The notes under the pieces: generated by a model
What the model was told of the DNA's origin: nothing
Databases searched by the model: none
Seen by the model: only the letters and a program-made list of their open reading frames with translations
Shown: positions 1-8,638 of the stretch, one piece after another
Position numbering within the stretch: position 1 is the first letter of the stretch
Layout: each line of letters opens with the position of its first letter
Program-made: the position numbers and the translations under genes
NCBI GenBank assembly: GCA_010604095.1
Contig: JAABLG010000002.1
Span: 129,836-193,835 of the forward strand
Direction: 5' to 3'
Source: Streptococcus vestibularis
GTDB lineage: Bacteria > Bacillota > Bacilli > Lactobacillales > Streptococcaceae
DNA length: 64,000 nt

Positions 1-664
1 TGGCATAAGACACGACTAGGAAGAAGGCCCCTGTAGCTAATAAAACAACCAGCTTAGCATAATTGTTAACCACTTCCACAGGCCAGATATTAGCGAAATA
101 AGGCAAAAAATCATTTAAAAGGCCATATGACAGAAAAGCAAAGCTAACCCCGATAACAATCGGAGTAAAGTGCAAACGTAAGCGTTCCTTATCTTCAACT
201 TGCAAATAGTCATAACCAATAAAACGGTGAATCAAAAGATAGAGTGGGTAGGTAGCTACCACACACATGAAGGTCGTTAGAGGCTCTGGAATACGACTGA
301 CCAAATCATCCCCTAAAAGCAGAGGGAGGATAAAAAACGAGAGTCCCCGCATGATGATGTTAGTCGTTCCCCAGGCATAGAAGCTGTTAAATACTGGCTC
401 AATCCACGGCAAATCAGGACGTTTGTAATAACTAAAACAAAATAGAATGAGAGGATTAAGCAAAAATTTGAATCCTATAGGAAGAATTGGTGTCAGAACA
501 ACTGAAATAAGGCCACCAACTAAAAGTAGCCGCCAAGAAACCTTAACTCGACCGGCCGCATTGAACATCAGGTAATTCACCAAGAAAACCAAGAGTGTAT
601 CAATAACTATCAACCATTGTAAGTCTTTTAAGACAGCAAGCAGCCCTTCTACAATAGAAGTCAT
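1..664 (-). CDS. Polytopic membrane protein, sensor-histidine-kinase-like N-terminus (partial)
   Basis: The gene starts at an ATG at 664 and runs off the left edge, so only about 221 N-terminal residues are visible. They form roughly six hydrophobic segments separated by short loops. This resembles the membrane sensor part of AgrC/ComD/BlpH-type peptide-sensing histidine kinases, but no kinase motif lies inside the window, so the assignment is inference. The 5' region is preceded on the same strand by a decayed gene (886-1095) and its terminator, so this gene probably has its own promoter. Other polytopic families remain possible. Confidence 0.55.
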   Translation of the reverse strand, partial: MTSIVEGLLAVLKDLQWLIVIDTLLVFLVNYLMFNAAGRVKVSWRLLLVGGLISVVLTPILPIGFKFLLNPLILFCFSYYKRPDLPWIEPVFNSFYAWGTTNIIMRGLSFFILPLLLGDDLVSRIPEPLTTFMCVVATYPLYLLIHRFIGYDYLQVEDKERLRLHFTPIVIGVSFAFLSYGLLNDFLPYFANIWPVEVVNNYAKLVVLLATGAFFLVVSYA

Positions 665-855
665 TCTTTTTCCCCTTCCCTTAACATGAATTAAGAAGCT
701 TTCTCAGAAAGCATCAATACAACACTACTCATTATATAGCTTTTTAGAAGTTTTCACAATAATTAATTTTTAAAGAAAGTCTATGAAACATCTAATAATC
801 CAATTATTCATGTAAAAAGAGCTGGCTTATTAAATTAAAGTTACAAATGTAACAT

Positions 856-882
856 AAAAAGTTGAGATAATTTTATCTCAAC
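856..882 (-). terminator. Rho-independent terminator
   Basis: A perfect inverted repeat GTTGAGATAA-TT-TTATCTCAAC at 861-882 is followed, reading the minus strand, by TTTTTATG. It lies just after the stop of the remnant reading frame at 886-1095, which suggests that frame was once a real transcribed gene. Confidence 0.75.
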
Positions 883-885
883 CTG

Positions 886-1095
886 TTAATCCCTGACATA
901 TTCCTTTAGAAACTTTTTTAAATGAGTACGGACGTCTGCGACCTTCTTAGAAGTTCCAAGACTAATTTTTGAGCCTAAGATCTCAATAATTCCGAGTGGC
1001 TGAAAAAATCTAATTTCAGCCACTTTACTCACAGCAGAAAGTTTCTTAGAATGCTTGCTTTGCTGGCATAAACCATGATAATTGACGTTTTTTAA
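886..1095 (-). pseudogene. Remnant of a small gene (C-terminal part only)
   Basis: About 69 codons are open on the minus strand and end at TAA (886-888). No plausible start codon and Shine-Dalgarno precede them, and an in-frame stop closes the upstream side near 1096-1098. The C-terminus is basic and helical-looking (ending KKFLKEYVRD) and is followed directly by a good terminator. I do not recognise the family. Distant similarity to a LytTR-type DNA-binding C-terminus is conceivable but not demonstrable by eye. The rest of 665-1176 shows no other gene; a short AGACTGACTGTCT-like dyad lies near 1130. Confidence 0.35.
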
Positions 1096-1176
1096 TCATG
1101 TGCCATCGCCAATTGTAATTAATAGACAGTCAGTCTACGTTTTCAATCTTATCTCAAGCTTGTAGCTTTAATAGAC

Positions 1177-2931
1177 CTAGTCAGCCTTATAGTAGAATTG
1201 TTTGGCATCTGATTGTGGTGAGGCTGACTGAGTAATCAAGATACGATCCTTAGTTTTGTCCGAACCATCCACAAATCCCTGTACTGTCGGTAGAGTTACC
1301 CCCTTAGGAACAAAAACAATTGCTGCGCCCGAGATTCCCATCCTCAAACTTGATGTCACATAGCCATTCTCAAGTTTAACATTCGTATTTTCAACAACAT
1401 AACTTTCAGGAGCTGTTAAATTATCCTTCGAAAACGTTAAACTTTGTCCATTTCCATTCTTCCAAGTACCTTCAAGGCTTTGGAAGTTATTGTCCTTAAT
1501 AGCAGTAACATCCATGCCAGTTTGCTCAGTCTTAGCGTCTGTCTTTGATTCTGTCTTAGCTTCTGAGGAGCTTGACGAAGTTGATGTTGATGATGTTGTT
1601 GAACTTTGTGAAGAACTTGATGACTCTGAGCTTTCAGACTTACCAGCGCTAGAATAATGCTTGAGCAACTCTTGGTAGGCCTCTTGCATATCATCTGGTG
1701 CTACCTTATAGGTCTGAACAGCCTTCTTATCGTAATTGCCAATCCAGTAATTAGTCACATAATAAACGGTACCATTAGAACCTAGAACAATTTGGTAAGA
1801 GTCCTTGTCTTGATCAACCAAATCCTTATAGAGCTTGTTGTAGCCGTTATAATTGCCACCCGTCTTGTCATCAGCTGAAAAGTCCTTGAAGAGGGCTTTT
1901 TGTTCCGCATCATTGTCCTCATACATGGCATGTTTTTTATCCTTCAAGGTATAGAGACGGAAGGATGACGTTGGGCTATAGTCTGCAGTCTTACCACTAT
2001 TTTCATTAATTCCAAGGGCAAAGGAATCAACCCTATTTTTATAGTCCTTGAAATCATAGTTTGAAGCTTCTTTACCATTGACGATACCACTAGGAACACC
2101 TGAGATATTTTCATAACCATCCGCATTAATGAGGTTGGCTAAAATAGTGATGTTTTGGCTACTGCCTTCTTCTTTAGGTGCCTTAAACGAAAGGAAGGTC
2201 GGGCTACCCTCGTTGACCTTGGTGATGCTATCAAAACTGCTTTGAACCAAGACGGCATCTTTAGCATAGTCAGACTGATAGAGCCATTTCCCAAAAGCTT
2301 CCGTGATGGACTTAATATCCTCAGTCGAATAGTCCGCAACATAAGTGGTTTCCTTATCACCGTTGACATCAGTCTTGGTCTTGATATCTGCATCTGGCTT
2401 GTTGGTATCGTTCGAAGACGTACTTGAGCTGGCATCACTACCTGAAGAGGAACTGCTTGATTCCAAAATATCCTTAATGATACTCTTAACCTCACTACTT
2501 GAAGAAGTTGATGAAACCTCGCTAGACTGAATAACTTCAGAGCCTCCTTCAACCTGAGTATAGGTATCTGAATCGGTCATTTCAACCTTGGCATCACCCC
2601 CAGGCACCATACTTGGTGTGATACGGATAGTGCCGTCTGAATTTCCGTCATTTCCGGCCAACTTAAAGCTCAAAGAACGGTCTTCGCCAGCTTGGGCATT
2701 AGCCTGGTAGGTATCCCCAGTCTCCGTATTTTTGACTTCGTATTTGTCCCCCTTGACCTTGCGAACTTCAAAACGTACCTTATTTCCTGTCTTCTTGTCA
2801 ACCACGGTTGTGGCATAAACCCTAGAAGAGGACGTAAAAGCCGTGCTCTGAGTGTATTTTCCAAGTACCATGAAGACCAAAAAGACAAGTAAGGCCAAAC
2901 CGATAAACTTTTTATGTTTAAATTGTTTCAT
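1177..2931 (-). CDS. Membrane-anchored secreted protein with DUF6287-like C-terminus
   Basis: The 584-aa product starts MKQFKHKKF and has one N-terminal transmembrane segment (about 12-28) that would leave the rest outside the cell. Two serine-rich low-complexity linkers (about 135-175 and 430-465) separate a beta-rich N-terminal domain, a middle domain of about 240 residues (possibly DUF4767-like), and a C-terminal domain of about 105 residues starting GMDVTAIKDNNF. The C-terminal domain matches the end of the lipoprotein at 47824-48924 (GMDINAIQNGDF, GTWKNG, FVPKGV/FLPKGV, DKTK, FYYK/FFYK), the family I know as DUF6287. It is the last gene of the minus-strand unit that begins with the Hsp70-like gene, 9 bp after the 86-aa gene. 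Function is unknown; a substrate or cell-wall sensor of the neighbouring ABC transporter is inference. Confidence 0.85.
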   Translation of the reverse strand: MKQFKHKKFIGLALLVFLVFMVLGKYTQSTAFTSSSRVYATTVVDKKTGNKVRFEVRKVKGDKYEVKNTETGDTYQANAQAGEDRSLSFKLAGNDGNSDGTIRITPSMVPGGDAKVEMTDSDTYTQVEGGSEVIQSSEVSSTSSSSEVKSIIKDILESSSSSSGSDASSSTSSNDTNKPDADIKTKTDVNGDKETTYVADYSTEDIKSITEAFGKWLYQSDYAKDAVLVQSSFDSITKVNEGSPTFLSFKAPKEEGSSQNITILANLINADGYENISGVPSGIVNGKEASNYDFKDYKNRVDSFALGINENSGKTADYSPTSSFRLYTLKDKKHAMYEDNDAEQKALFKDFSADDKTGGNYNGYNKLYKDLVDQDKDSYQIVLGSNGTVYYVTNYWIGNYDKKAVQTYKVAPDDMQEAYQELLKHYSSAGKSESSESSSSSQSSTTSSTSTSSSSSEAKTESKTDAKTEQTGMDVTAIKDNNFQSLEGTWKNGNGQSLTFSKDNLTAPESYVVENTNVKLENGYVTSSLRMGISGAAIVFVPKGVTLPTVQGFVDGSDKTKDRILITQSASPQSDAKQFYYKAD

Positions 2932-2940
2932 GAGGTCCTC

Positions 2941-3201
2941 CTAGATAAACAGATAGCCGACAACATAGCCAAAAAGAGCGATACAAATCAAAAGCAAAAT
3001 TTCTAAAACTAAAAACCAACTAAACTTGAGATCCCCCAAACCAAGCTTAGACAAGACTTGTCTGAATTTGGACTGTTTCTGTCTGCTCAAACCACTAGAG
3101 AGGGCAAAGCCAGACTTAGCAGCTTCTGCCACTTCCTTATCACTTGGCTTGCGACCATGCTGCACTTGGAAATCAATCAGCCATTCATCATATTGTTGCA
3201 T
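2941..3201 (-). CDS. Small single-pass membrane protein with GRxP module
   Basis: The 86-aa product has an N-terminal soluble module (DEWLIDFQVQHGRKPSDKEV, residues 5-24), a basic linker and a C-terminal transmembrane segment (about 62-84). The module pattern W-h-x2-F-x4-GR-x-[PA]-x3-E recurs in the proteins at 8639-10369 (twice) and 10419-11576. The gene abuts the ABC permease (stop and start regions touch at 3201/3202), so the two are probably cotranslated. I do not know a named family. A cytoplasmic adaptor tethered to the membrane is inference. Confidence 0.8.
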   Translation of the reverse strand: MQQYDEWLIDFQVQHGRKPSDKEVAEAAKSGFALSSGLSRQKQSKFRQVLSKLGLGDLKFSWFLVLEILLLICIALFGYVVGYLFI

Positions 3202-4017
3202 TTATTTCTCCTTCTTCTGAAGTGTGACGAAAAAGAGTAGGGCATAAACCAGGCAATGAAGCACCAAGGCCCACCATTGACCCCGGAAATCACCTGTAGA
3301 CCCTCGAAAGGCCTCTAGCTGACTCTTGGGTACAGGGACACCGTACTTAGCCAAGCTAGATGGTAGGTCTGACAAATCACTAGAAATCCCAAACAGCTTA
3401 TGGCCATAACCCAGATAGATAAATTTTTGCACCCAATCAATGGCTTTTGGCAATGATAGGATAGTCCCTGACAATGAAAATTGCATGATACCCACAACAA
3501 CTGCTAGGATAACAGAGGTGATTTCAGATTTTCCAACTAAGGCTGAGATGAAGAGGGCAATAAAGTGCGAGGCTAAGAAAACCAGGAGCACTGTAATGCC
3601 AACTTCCCAACGATAGGAAGAAAAGATATGACCAGCATCTGGAAACTCCTTGTCAAAGTACTTACTAAAGATAGAGTAAGAAAGGATAAAGACAATGGTT
3701 TCCAAAACAGCAAAGAAAGCGTGAATCCCCATGCTGGCTATGGCAAAGGCCGAACGACTCAGGCCTGAGAAAAAGTCACGGTTGAGAACCGATCGCTCCT
3801 TGGAAATATAAATACTGTTTTGAACCACAATCAAAAGACTGGTTGAAAAAAGTAAGAGAAAGAGCGTCATTCGAGTTGTTTCGAAATCTTTCAAGAATCC
3901 CTTATCTTGAATGTAGAGGATTAGCCCTTCAAAAGCAATGATGCCTAGAAGAACCTTAACAAAATCCATGTAGTGGTGTTTAAATTTATACCAACTTAAT
4001 CGTAATGCTGCGTTCAT
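3202..4017 (-). CDS. ABC-2 type transporter permease
   Basis: The 271-aa protein has six predicted membrane segments with the layout of ABC-2/ABCG-type permeases (short cytoplasmic N-terminus, TM pairs, long final loop before the last TM). It follows the ATPase gene by 8 bp, so the two form a transporter. The substrate is not evident. The partner ATPase is ABCG-like, and the flanking genes encode an Hsp70-like protein and secreted DUF6287-type proteins, so export of an envelope component or peptide is a plausible inference. Confidence 0.85.
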   Translation of the reverse strand: MNAALRLSWYKFKHHYMDFVKVLLGIIAFEGLILYIQDKGFLKDFETTRMTLFLLLFSTSLLIVVQNSIYISKERSVLNRDFFSGLSRSAFAIASMGIHAFFAVLETIVFILSYSIFSKYFDKEFPDAGHIFSSYRWEVGITVLLVFLASHFIALFISALVGKSEITSVILAVVVGIMQFSLSGTILSLPKAIDWVQKFIYLGYGHKLFGISSDLSDLPSSLAKYGVPVPKSQLEAFRGSTGDFRGQWWALVLHCLVYALLFFVTLQKKEK

Positions 4018-4025
4018 AAGTCTCC

Positions 4026-4811
4026 CTAAATTTTGTAAATGCGTGTTGAAGCATTGAGCTCTTGATAGACATCTGCGATATTCATGTCCATGTATTTACG
4101 AATCATGTAAGGATCGCTGGTCTTATATTCCAAAAGCAACTCTTCATAAGTCCCTGCAAAGGTCGGACGTCCCTTAGACAAGAAAATAATTTTGTCAAAA
4201 ATAGCCAAATTTTCCGTATTGTGGGTAATAACCACAATAGACTTATGGGCTGATTTAGCCAAGATTTTCAAGGTTCGTAAGAGATTACGGTCACTAAGGG
4301 CATCCAAGCCGGAAGACGGTTCATCCAGAATAAAGTAAGGACTAGGGCTAAGAAGCTCGATACCAATGGATACACGGCGTTTTTGCCCACCAGAAAGCTC
4401 GGAAATTTTCTTGTTGGCAAATTCCGTTAAGCCCAAATCTTCCATGATGCCAGCGATTCGTTGCCTTTTAGTCGATTTACTGCTTCCTTTAAGATGGTGG
4501 GCCGCATAAAAATCAAAAGTCTCGGACACCTTAAGATACTCCCGAAGCAGATTCTGTTGGGGCACATAAGACCAGGAACGTGAGCCTGCTGTCACAGGTT
4601 TTCCATTTTCCAAGATACGAAATTGTTGACAAGTCGGTTTGAGCTGACCAAGGAGAATCTCCGTTAAGGTTGTCTTCCCAGAACCAGAAGCCCCAAGGAT
4701 GCCGACAACTTGACCAGTCTCCATCGTAACATCCAAATCTGTAAAGAGCTGGTTATCATTTCCCTTATATTTAAAACAAATATGTTCAAATGTTAATTGA
4801 TTGGTTTCCAT
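4026..4811 (-). CDS. ABC transporter ATP-binding protein (ABCG-like)
   Basis: The 261-aa nucleotide-binding subunit has a Walker A GASGSGKTT (40-48), the signature LSGGQKRRVS (139-148), a Walker B ending ILDEPSSGLD (161-170) and a switch histidine in VVITHNTE. The SGGQ-K-RRVSIG stretch is typical of ABCG/ABC-2 families. It lies between the coiled-coil membrane protein and the permease, 8-9 bp from each, and should energise the 3202-4017 permease. No drug or lantibiotic specificity can be read from it. Confidence 0.92.
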   Translation of the reverse strand: METNQLTFEHICFKYKGNDNQLFTDLDVTMETGQVVGILGASGSGKTTLTEILLGQLKPTCQQFRILENGKPVTAGSRSWSYVPQQNLLREYLKVSETFDFYAAHHLKGSSKSTKRQRIAGIMEDLGLTEFANKKISELSGGQKRRVSIGIELLSPSPYFILDEPSSGLDALSDRNLLRTLKILAKSAHKSIVVITHNTENLAIFDKIIFLSKGRPTFAGTYEELLLEYKTSDPYMIRKYMDMNIADVYQELNASTRIYKI

Positions 4812-4820
4812 TAAAATCTC

Positions 4821-5333
4821 CTAAGACATAAGTAACATCAGGGCCACAATAAGGACGGCTCCGATGATAAGAACGATAACATTGATGTTGAAGAAGAGAA
4901 TCAGGCTTAATAGAATCACAAAAGATAGGGCCGCAAATAGGTAATTGTTTAAAGATGACTCTTTAGCCTGAGTCACCCTAACAGGTGCAAAAGGGATTTC
5001 CTTTTTAGCAGACACCTCTACCCTCTTAGGAATCGGCTTTTGCTCAACTTCTAAAACCTTTCTTCTAGCTTGTTTGAGTTTTCGATCGTATTGAAATTTT
5101 TCATAATCTGAGAAAAAGAGCTGGCGAATCGTGTAAAGTTCGTTGCGCAGACGTTCTCCTTCTTGGTCCAGGGTTCCATTGGTCCAAAGCTCCTCTAGTT
5201 CCTCACGTAGAAAGGATAGGGCCACGAAACAGTCTTGGGCCGACATTTCGGGAGAAATACGATTGCTGACCGCTCTCAAATAGGACAATTCTTGTCCCGT
5301 CTCTGTATCAATTGCTTTGTAATAGTCTATCAT
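4821..5333 (-). CDS. Coiled-coil protein with C-terminal membrane hairpin
   Basis: The 170-aa protein has a helical charged N-terminal two thirds (1-120, Glu/Lys/Arg-rich, likely coiled coil) and two closely spaced hydrophobic segments at about 131-168. It overlaps the 3' end of the Hsp70-like gene by 4 bp (stop and start share bases), which predicts translational coupling. No J-domain HPD motif is visible, so it is not a classical DnaJ. A membrane anchor or dedicated cofactor for the Hsp70-like protein is an inference from the overlap. I do not recognise the family. Confidence 0.8.
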   Translation of the reverse strand: MIDYYKAIDTETGQELSYLRAVSNRISPEMSAQDCFVALSFLREELEELWTNGTLDQEGERLRNELYTIRQLFFSDYEKFQYDRKLKQARRKVLEVEQKPIPKRVEVSAKKEIPFAPVRVTQAKESSLNNYLFAALSFVILLSLILFFNINVIVLIIGAVLIVALMLLMS

Positions 5334-6928
5334 GAGATGAATTTAGCAAAAATAGCTTGAAGTTCTGACAAGTCTTCCTTAACCACTTCTTGGGTTTGAC
5401 TGACTTGTGCGTTGACTGAAAAGCGTGCCACAACAGTCTTGCTTCTCGGATCAGACACTGTCACTGTAACAATTTGTTCTGAGTCAAAGGCATAAGTAAC
5501 TTGAGCCAAGAGCTCACCTTTCTGACGTGGCTGTGCAACCTGGCCTTTCACTTCTCCTAAAATCTTAACGGCAAAAGGATTTTCATAATTACCTTCTGTG
5601 ATACGTAGCTTGAACTTATTCTGTCCATCTACAACCGCAAAGAGGTCCTTAGTAACGGCCAAAGGCAAGACAGAGTTACGAGGAACCACGACACTATTGT
5701 AGTAGTCACCCACAAAGCTATAGTTCCTGTTAGGATTTTTCTTGAAGAGCAGACCGATTCCCTGAGAGATCACATCCTTGACAACAACCCTATCTGTCTC
5801 AGTTGTCTTACCGTCCTGATGCTCAGAGAAACTAACCTCATTGTTGACAATAAGATCGGCTAGAATAGATGCTCCCTGTGCCACGATAGTATCTGGATTA
5901 AGGTCAAACTTAGGTTCCAAACCACTCATTAAGCGGATCATTTGACGAATCATTGGCATCCGTGTTGACCCACCCACAAGGAGAATATGGTCAATCTCTT
6001 CCCACTTCAAACCGGACGCTTGAAGGGTAGACTGTACCTTAATTTCAGTATCTTTGAGGAGGTCCAAGGTAAGTTCATTGAAAATCGCCTGGGTAATCAA
6101 GACACCATAACCTTGACCATTGACATAGTGCTCATAGAGAGCTTGGTCATTAACAGATAGGCTAGTCTTAATTTGCTCAGCCTTATACTGAAGTTGAATT
6201 TTTTCCTTCTCAGAAAGGTTGGTCATATTGACCCCTTGTTTTTCCAACTCCTGCATGATGTAGCCAACAAGACGTTTGTCAAAGTCAATCCCACCAAGAC
6301 GTGAATTCCCGTCAGTTGCCAAAATATCATAAGCATGATCAGCCACGCGCATGATGGTAACGTCAAAAGTTCCCCCACCAAGGTCGAAGACCAAGACATT
6401 TCCTTGAGCATTTTTAGTGTGGGCATAGGCAATAGCCGCAGCCGTAGGCTCATTGATAATACGCAAGACGTTAAATCCTGCAATACGACCAGCATTCTTA
6501 GTGGCCGCACGTTGATCTGACGTAAAGTAGGCAGGAACAGTGATGACAGCATCCTTGATGCCGTCTGCTTGACCTATTTCTTGACCAACCACATAAGCAC
6601 GTTTACGGAATTCATTCAAAACCAAGGCTGAAAGAATAATAGAATTAACACGTGTGTGATCCGGTGTGTCACTGGCAATCGGACGACCAATATCACGTTT
6701 GAAGTCAAATTTAAAGTTTTCTGTACTTCCGATTTCTGTTCCACGCTCGATAGCTTCCTTACCAAAGGACACATGGTTTTTACCACCGATATTTGAGAAG
6801 TAGACCGCTGAACGCAAGACCTGATCGTCATTCGTTCCCATCGGAATAATCTCTGGTACATCTTCACGAACAACAGCCATGACCGAGTTGGTTGTTCCCA
6901 AATCAATACCAATTGCTTTTTTTCTCAT
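5330..6928 (-). CDS. Hsp70-family protein (DnaK-like, short form)
   Basis: The 532-aa protein carries the Hsp70 ATPase motifs: phosphate-1 GIDLGTTN (7-14), NEPTAAA (159-165), DLGGGTFDVT (182-191) and adenosine-binding LLVGGSTRMP (317-326). A substrate-binding beta domain follows (about 395-500). The helical lid of DnaK (about 607 aa) is mostly absent, and the protein ends soon after. It is not next to grpE or dnaJ and no CIRCE element is seen upstream, so it is a specialised paralogue rather than the heat-shock chaperone. It heads the unit running to 1177 and overlaps the next gene by 4 bp. ATP-driven handling of a partner protein at the membrane is inference. Confidence 0.9.
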   Translation of the reverse strand: MRKKAIGIDLGTTNSVMAVVREDVPEIIPMGTNDDQVLRSAVYFSNIGGKNHVSFGKEAIERGTEIGSTENFKFDFKRDIGRPIASDTPDHTRVNSIILSALVLNEFRKRAYVVGQEIGQADGIKDAVITVPAYFTSDQRAATKNAGRIAGFNVLRIINEPTAAAIAYAHTKNAQGNVLVFDLGGGTFDVTIMRVADHAYDILATDGNSRLGGIDFDKRLVGYIMQELEKQGVNMTNLSEKEKIQLQYKAEQIKTSLSVNDQALYEHYVNGQGYGVLITQAIFNELTLDLLKDTEIKVQSTLQASGLKWEEIDHILLVGGSTRMPMIRQMIRLMSGLEPKFDLNPDTIVAQGASILADLIVNNEVSFSEHQDGKTTETDRVVVKDVISQGIGLLFKKNPNRNYSFVGDYYNSVVVPRNSVLPLAVTKDLFAVVDGQNKFKLRITEGNYENPFAVKILGEVKGQVAQPRQKGELLAQVTYAFDSEQIVTVTVSDPRSKTVVARFSVNAQVSQTQEVVKEDLSELQAIFAKFIS

Positions 6929-7273
6929 AACAATTTCCCTTCTAGTCTCATCTTGAGTTTATCTGACTGTCAGTCTTAGCAGGTATTCGCCTAGATTTTT
7001 TAATGTCATTTTCGTCACATAAAACGCCAATAGAGTATAGTCATTCCAGTCTAGTTTTTCACTATACTATATTATCACAAATAAAGAGACTATAAAATAG
7101 GAAAAGGGGAGTGAGACCGAACAACTTTTCAAAAATTGTTCCTTGTCCCACTCCCTTGAGTGTCAATTAATCTGATAGACTGGATGAAATTAGAAATATA
7201 GGAGATATTATTTCACTAATTGTCTTGCTTTATAGCTCGTACTTGTTTTACTAGTCGTAACTTCTCTCCTAAC
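6929..7273. other. Intergenic region: Hsp70-unit promoter side and LiaF terminator
   Basis: This 345-bp stretch holds no gene. Near the Hsp70 start lies the dyad GACTGACAGTC (about 6963-6975), and further out an inverted pair AGTATAGT/ACTATACT (about 7034-7068) in AT-rich DNA where the unit's promoter should be. I could not fix clean -35 and -10 boxes. The far half contains the terminator at 7107-7155. Confidence 0.5.
7107..7155 (-). terminator. Large hairpin terminator after the LytTR/LiaF-like pair
   Basis: GGGAGTG (7107-7113) pairs with CACTCCC (7149-7155), with an inner GAACAA/TTGTTC stem. On the minus strand it is followed by CTTTTCC. Position and strand fit termination of the 7274-8420 pair. 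The GAGTGGGAC-type sequence is common in streptococcal terminators. Confidence 0.65.
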
Positions 7274-7972
7274 TTAATCAATCACATTCTCTCCAACATA
7301 GATGATTTCTAGATTACCTAAGGAAACATCTCCTTTGATATAGAAATCCTTGCTAGTCAAATTGCTTGGATTTTCCTGGTGTTGAATAGCCGAAAGCGAG
7401 TTGTCCACATTAACATGAACTCGCCAATCACTAGGCACATAGAGACTAAGACTTCCCAGAGAAACGTCCACATCAAACTGGGCAGACGGCCCTTCAATAC
7501 GGCAGTTATCAAAATAGACCGATGCTTCTCCCAGACTTACATCCGCACTTCCATGAGTAAAGTGTTGGTCATTGAGATATTTGGTCACCGTTGAAAAAGT
7601 CACATCAATATCATTACCACCATTTTGAGCGTCTGAGCCGGCGGCATAAGAACCAAAACGGTTTTTCGCTTTACCTGAAGGTTTGAAGAGAATATTCAAG
7701 CCAATAACTGCAAGGATAGAAGAAAGGATAACGACAGAATTGGATACTGGAAGAAAATGAAACTGTCCATTGAGTGAAAAGAGGGCCAAAACACCATAGA
7801 TGAAGCCCCAACCAAAGTGGCGTTTCAAAAAACTAGAAAGGGAAAGAACGGCCAACAAGACCACCCAAGCCAGCATCCAAATGCTAATTTCCCATTTTAC
7901 AAAATAGCCCTGTAAAACTACCAAAGCTGCTAAAAGGATTAAGAAAACCCCAATTAATTTTTTTCTCATCAT
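7274..7972 (-). CDS. LiaF-like membrane protein
   Basis: The 232-aa protein has four hydrophobic segments in its first ~95 residues followed by a soluble beta-repeat domain (about 120-232) with repeated S/A-D-V-S-L-G patterns (SADVSLGEASVYFDNCRI, DVDVSLGSLSLYVP, KGDVSLGNLEIIYVG). This is the toast-rack fold signature of LiaF/DUF2154-type proteins. LiaF proteins modulate envelope-stress sensing. Here the upstream partner, one base away, is a LytTR regulator rather than a LiaRS two-component pair. The start ATG at 7972 directly follows that gene's stop. Role in envelope-stress response is inference. Confidence 0.82.
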   Translation of the reverse strand: MMRKKLIGVFLILLAALVVLQGYFVKWEISIWMLAWVVLLAVLSLSSFLKRHFGWGFIYGVLALFSLNGQFHFLPVSNSVVILSSILAVIGLNILFKPSGKAKNRFGSYAAGSDAQNGGNDIDVTFSTVTKYLNDQHFTHGSADVSLGEASVYFDNCRIEGPSAQFDVDVSLGSLSLYVPSDWRVHVNVDNSLSAIQHQENPSNLTSKDFYIKGDVSLGNLEIIYVGENVID

Positions 7973-7973
7973 G

Positions 7974-8420
7974 TTACCTCATTTCGTTTAATCGTTCTTT
8001 TAAGACCGGATAGTAGCGTCTTGATACATGAACCTGCTTATGGGTCTGATAGAAATTAACCGTGCTGGTCCCTGAAAAAGACTTCTCTAAAGAATAAATC
8101 TGCTTTACGTTGACAATGGTTGATTTGGAAATCCGACAAAAGGCAATCGGAAGCAGTTCTTCTAGCTCATAGAGCTTCTGCTTGACCTCATAGGCCTCGT
8201 CCCTGGTATGCCCATAAATCTTCTCCCCATCTGTTTCAAAAAAGAGAATCGTTTCCAAATCTAGAAAGTACTCACTACGATCCTTGTAAAAAGCTAAAGG
8301 GGTCAACTTTTGCTTTAAAATGGACTCCTGGAGCCGCGCTATTTCTTCTGTTAATTGAGGAGCTCGAATCAAGATTTCAGGCTCATCCATGGATGGGTCC
8401 AGTTCGATGCTAACTTTCAT
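7974..8420 (-). CDS. LytTR-domain transcriptional regulator
   Basis: The chosen start gives 148 aa (MKVSIELDPS) and is preceded by AAAGGAGT at ideal spacing; a longer frame to 8474 lacks this. Residues ~45-148 form a stand-alone LytTR DNA-binding domain (ILFFETDGEKIYGHT, FCRISKSTIVNVKQI, VHVSRRYYPVLKERL). There is no receiver domain, so it is not a classical response regulator. Stand-alone LytTR proteins are commonly paired with a membrane protein that controls them. The LiaF-like protein immediately downstream is the obvious candidate, as inference. Confidence 0.9.
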   Translation of the reverse strand: MKVSIELDPSMDEPEILIRAPQLTEEIARLQESILKQKLTPLAFYKDRSEYFLDLETILFFETDGEKIYGHTRDEAYEVKQKLYELEELLPIAFCRISKSTIVNVKQIYSLEKSFSGTSTVNFYQTHKQVHVSRRYYPVLKERLNEMR

Positions 8421-8537
8421 AATACTCCTTTCCTGTCCTTTTGATGGTTTCATTATAACAGCTGCTTTCAACAAAACAAGGCTTTTTAGGTAAGTGGCTC
8501 AGTTTTACCCCTAAGAGGTTAGTTAAGGCAAGCAAAA

Positions 8538-8561
8538 AGAACTTGGCAATAGCCAAGTTCT
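8538..8561 (-). terminator. Rho-independent terminator after the TcaA-like gene
   Basis: A perfect 10-bp stem AGAACTTGGC/GCCAAGTTCT with a 4-nt loop is followed on the minus strand by TTTTTGC. It ends the 11576-8639 transcription unit. Confidence 0.85.
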
Positions 8562-8608
8562 CCACTTGTTAGATTGAGGTTCGAACGCCTTAATCATTTT
8601 CTAGTTCA

Positions 8609-8626
8609 CGGTTGACTAGTCAACCG
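8609..8626. repeat. 18-bp perfect palindrome
   Basis: CGGTTGACTAGTCAACCG is fully self-complementary and lies 13 bp beyond the TcaA-like stop codon, before the terminator. It could be an operator, a second RNA hairpin or an end-processing signal; nothing distinguishes these. Confidence 0.5.
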
Positions 8627-8638
8627 CAAAAGAAGTTG

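Noticed and set aside
5330..6928. The main heat-shock DnaK
   Set aside because: No grpE or dnaJ neighbour, no CIRCE element and a truncated C-terminus; it is a paralogue.
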